Assembly: GCA_025266875.1 (NCBI GenBank)
Contig: JALLLT010000131.1
Coordinates: 1-18,697 of the forward strand
DNA: 18,697 nucleotides
Origin: Fennellomyces sp. T-0311
Taxonomy: Eukaryota > Mucoromycota > Mucoromycetes > Mucorales > Lichtheimiaceae
Direction of reading: 5' to 3'
Position 1 is the stretch's first letter. Each line of letters starts with the position of its first letter. Made by a program: the position numbers and the translations under genes. The notes under the pieces were generated by a model. That model was given only the letters and a program-made list of their open reading frames with translations. It searched no databases and had not been told where the DNA came from. This document shows, piece after piece, positions 18,118-18,697 of the stretch.

Positions 18118-18142
18118 TCGTCGGGTATATTTTACATCAACC
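18118..18142 (-). repeat. Merlin right terminal inverted repeat
   Basis: Read inward on the minus strand it starts GGTTGATGTAAAATA and continues TACCCGACGA. It matches the rejoined left end at 20 of 25 positions. Confidence 0.8.
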
Positions 18143-18150
18143 GCTCATCG
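18143..18150. repeat. 8-bp target site duplication, right copy
   Basis: GCTCATCG is identical to 9409-9416 and directly abuts the Merlin right end. Confidence 0.85.
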
Positions 18151-18686
18151 ACAAGCGGATGAAGGTAATTGTTAATCTGGTGGTTACTTGGCTCATGTGG
18201 ACCTGGCAGTACACCTACCAAGAGAATGTTCTCTGGTTTGTAACGTTCAGATCGCGGCAAGTTATTAAGCGACAAATAAATTGCACTACATGAATATGCT
18301 GCGCCTTTAGCGTTTGGATTAAACCAATCGCAATTAAGTGTCAACAGTAGAGAATGATCATCATCTACAAATGGTTTCCCCTCAGAATCCAAAGTCGCTC
18401 GCCACATTCTGCCATCATAAACATCAAACAGCCTATTTCCAAAACGGGTGCGATGTCTCCATGCATTGATCCATTTCAAAAAGTTTGGCTGCTTGAACAA
18501 CATCCTTAGCCCCAAAATGACAGAGTGATAAGAAAACTCCTTCAAGGCCACTGGCCCTGTTGAGCTCCTTTTCACTAGTGGCCCCCCGCATGTCTTCCTA
18601 ACCATGCTTGCCCAAGGGTGGTTTGGAAACTCGATATGGTCGCAGAACTGTTGTTCCTGACGAACCAAATCATTGAACTTATAAAT
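18143..18686 (-). pseudogene. tnp2-family (Plavaka/CACTA-like) transposase, N-terminal part, partial
   Basis: This is the upstream portion of the same transposase as 7303-9416. It contains family-typical motifs: LDSEGKPFVDDDHSLLLTLN, DWFNPNAKGAAYSCSAIYL, NLPRSERYKPENILLVGV, LPGPHEPSNHQINNYLHP and then VDE, where the Merlin interrupts it. The frame reads on into the Merlin end for a few codons and stops at 18132-18134. Upstream, the frame is open to a TAA at 18687-18689. An AG acceptor at about 18678-18679 may mark an exon start, with earlier exons beyond the window. Because the left and right pieces join in frame through the duplicated 8 bp, I treat them as one gene rather than two copies. 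Confidence 0.85.
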
Positions 18687-18697
18687 TTATGACACTT

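Larger units (their letters stand above)
9417..18142 (+). mobile_element. Merlin-type DNA transposon, split by a Helitron
   Basis: The element spans 8,726 bp as it stands, or about 2,790 bp without the Helitron (9432-15367). It is bounded by an 8-bp target duplication. The left inverted repeat is divided: GGATTATATAAAATA at 9417-9431 and TAACCGACAAAG resuming at 15368-15379. The right end, read inward on the minus strand from 18142, is GGTTGATGTAAAATA then TACCCGACGACA. Over 25 positions I count 20 matches. The single gene inside is an IS1016/ISXO2-like transposase (16516-17896). Merlin elements are known for 8-9 bp target duplications and short inverted repeats starting with GG, which agrees. 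It sits in antisense orientation within the tnp2 transposase gene. Confidence 0.87.

Noticed and set aside
7303..18686. Two independent tnp2 copies
   Set aside because: The fragments are complementary rather than overlapping, in the same orientation, and join in frame through the shared 8 bp that also abut inverted repeats.

Overview
The window looks like a transposon graveyard in a fungal nuclear genome, most likely an early-diverging fungus of the Mucoromycota type. That placement is an inference from three things: very short spliceosomal introns (43-78 bp) with GTAAGT-like donors and TAG/CAG acceptors, a fungal-style Helitron with a Cys/His N-terminus, and a fungal Plavaka/tnp2-type transposase. 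No ordinary housekeeping protein gene is visible. The only conserved host gene is a tRNA-Ala(UGC).

Left part (1-2640, minus strand). This is the 5' end of a Ty3/Gypsy LTR retrotransposon: a 5' LTR (2553-1445), a primer binding site, an intact gag (1424-315), and the start of an aspartic protease/pol frame at the window edge. Pol lies in the -1 frame relative to gag, and a canonical slippery heptamer occurs just before the gag stop. The LTR is interrupted by a 767-bp non-autonomous TRIM-like element with two identical 181-bp LTRs and the same primer binding site. The LTR begins 14 bp past the 3' end of the tRNA-Ala gene.

Middle part (2640-7300). This is AT-rich DNA without recognisable conserved genes, containing several small tandem and inverted repeats. 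The exception is a four-exon plus-strand gene (5079-6388) for a coiled-coil protein I do not recognise; it carries an in-frame TGA.

Right part (7303-18697). This is a three-level nest. The host is a tnp2-family (Plavaka/CACTA-like) transposase gene on the minus strand, whose N-terminal half lies at 18686-18143 and whose C-terminal half lies at 9416-7303. It is split by a Merlin (IS1016/ISXO2-like) DNA transposon flanked by an exact 8-bp target duplication (9409-9416 and 18143-18150) with imperfect terminal inverted repeats. Removing the insert and one duplication copy restores the tnp2 frame exactly. The Merlin is itself split 15 bp inside its left inverted repeat by a 5.94-kb Helitron (15367 to 9432, minus strand) inserted between A and T with TC and CTAG ends. 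The Merlin transposase (16516-17896, six exons) is intact with its DDE residues. The Helitron RepHel gene is damaged near its helicase C-terminus, and tnp2 carries a stop codon besides the insertion.

Insertion order is therefore tnp2 element, then Merlin, then Helitron.
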